The notes below the pieces were generated by a model that was given only the letters and a program-made list of their open reading frames with translations, was not told where the DNA came from and made no database searches. From the NCBI GenBank assembly GCA_964606405.1, contig CAZSGH010000021.1, positions 1 through 44,354 on the forward strand: a stretch of 44,354 bases of DNA. Reading direction: 5' to 3'. The DNA is from GCA-002282575 sp964606405. Its GTDB lineage: Bacteria > Pseudomonadota > Gammaproteobacteria > Thiomicrospirales > Thiomicrospiraceae. This document shows, in pieces, positions 43,510 through 44,354 of the stretch; within the stretch, counting starts at the first letter, position 1; the number at the start of each line of letters is the position of its first letter. Both the position numbers and the translations under genes were made by a program.

Positions 43510-44354
43510 ATGAATATAACAGCTCCCCAATACACAGGTTTTTACCTACTCGCGCGTGCTGGATTTGAAGGCGAAGTCGCCAACGAAGCCAACGACCTTT
43601 GCGCACAAGCGGAAATTGGTGGTTATGTGCAAACCACGCCCAATAGTGCATTCGCGGTATTTCGCACCTTCGAACCCCTAGCCCGATTACCCAACGAACT
43701 CAGCTTATCGAACTGGATTTTTGCCCGTCAGTATGTACCCATGCTGGGCGAGTGCACCAACTTACCAACAGACGATCGCCTTACCAACATCTTTGAACTT
43801 CTCGGCAGTCAGTCGGTCAGCGATATTATTGCCGAAACACCCGATACCAACGATGGCAAAGAATTTAGCGGGCTAGCGCGCAGTTTAACCAATGCTGCAC
43901 GTCAGGCACTTAAAAAACTGGGACAGTACAACGAAAAAGACAAACGCCTACCCCGCTTGCATCTGCTTATTTTGTCGGGAACACATATTTTGGTTGGACT
44001 TGCTTATCGCACCCAATCTAGCCCCAACGCAGGTGGCATTATGCACCTTAAACTGCCTAAAGATGCCCCTAGCCGTGCCATTTTAAAACTCGAAGAAGCG
44101 GCGATTAGTTTATTAACCGTGGCAGAGCGAGAGCATTGGCTTCGTTCTGGTATGAGCGCGGTCGATTTGGGTGCCGCACCAGGTGGCTGGACATGGTGGC
44201 TAGCACAACAAGGGTTGCTCATTACTGCTATCGATAATGCCAATATGTCAGAAGCCGTGATGAAAACGGGGCAAGTCGAACACATTCGTGCCGATGGCTT
44301 TGCATGGCACCCGCGCCATTCGGTGCACTGGTTATGTTGCGACATGGTCGAACA
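43510..44354 (+). CDS. rlmM: 23S rRNA C2498 ribose methyltransferase RlmM (3' end cut off by window)
   Basis: SAM-dependent 2'-O-methyltransferase acting on C2498 of 23S rRNA. The window holds 281 codons, and the gene runs off the end without a stop; the usual length is about 360. It contains SLSNWIFARQYVP, DTNDGKEF, LKLPKDAPSRAILKLEEA, the SAM-binding VDLGAAPGGWTWWL, and at the edge a CDMVE, all aligned with E. coli RlmM. The ATG follows a small leader. No frame break is seen. Confidence 0.95.
   Translation, partial: MNITAPQYTGFYLLARAGFEGEVANEANDLCAQAEIGGYVQTTPNSAFAVFRTFEPLARLPNELSLSNWIFARQYVPMLGECTNLPTDDRLTNIFELLGSQSVSDIIAETPDTNDGKEFSGLARSLTNAARQALKKLGQYNEKDKRLPRLHLLILSGTHILVGLAYRTQSSPNAGGIMHLKLPKDAPSRAILKLEEAAISLLTVAEREHWLRSGMSAVDLGAAPGGWTWWLAQQGLLITAIDNANMSEAVMKTGQVEHIRADGFAWHPRHSVHWLCCDMVE

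Noticed and set aside
1..44354. CRISPR arrays, tRNA or rRNA genes, prophage or transposase genes
   Set aside because: No evenly spaced repeats, cloverleaf sequences or matching protein motifs were seen on either strand.

Overview
The window is a Gram-negative proteobacterial chromosome segment of moderate-to-low GC. It is almost entirely core genes: NtrY/NtrX, TrkA/TrkH, ObgE, ProB, L21/L27, HemA, PrfA, GlyQS, TypA, MetK/MetF, RsmE, GshA/GshB and RlmM. The families and gene neighbourhoods fit Gamma- or Betaproteobacteria (ntrY-ntrX-trkA-trkH, hemA divergent from a TPR lipoprotein, rplU-rpmA near obgE-proB, a GshA of the TIGR02049 type). I cannot place it more precisely by eye. There is no prophage, insertion sequence with transposase, CRISPR array, tRNA or rRNA. 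A run of 100 Ns at 31121-31220 is a scaffold join, so order across it is inferred.

Layout. 1-7184 (+): NtrY/NtrX two-component pair overlapping trkA, then trkH and an unknown membrane protein. 7276-9087 (+): GAF-GGDEF-EAL protein. 9084-12030 (-): obgE-proB-VIT family transporter. 12369-17347 (-): rplU-rpmA, then a truncated kdpD, kdpE and kup. The potassium genes therefore sit between rpmA and obgE, which are usually neighbours. 17418-19187 (-): TPR lipoprotein, divergent from hemA-prfA (19297-21665, +). 21660-24098 (-): M23 peptidase and anmK. 24232-27218 (+): glyQ-glyS. 27567-28545 (+): a YeeE/YedE pair. 28791-31118 (+): a PAS-type chemotaxis/aerotaxis receptor with a perfect FNR box and a well-placed -10. 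After the gap (+): typA; a receiver-GGDEF-EAL protein and an Hpt protein; two unknown membrane-associated proteins; metK-metF-rsmE; gshA-gshB-apbE; and the 5' part of rlmM, which runs off the end.

How the genes connect. Potassium is a theme: TrkA/TrkH and Kup are separate uptake systems, and the KdpD/KdpE pair beside Kup has no kdpFABC in the window, so Kup is the obvious candidate target. Signalling genes are dense, with two c-di-GMP proteins, an Hpt protein and an FNR-linked receptor. Two families of small non-coding hairpin repeats lie in the gaps between operons. A compact small-RNA candidate with its own promoter and terminator lies between apbE and rlmM. No clear new multi-gene system stands out; the strongest leads are the kdpDE-kup insertion, the FNR promoter, the small-RNA candidate and the hairpin repeats.
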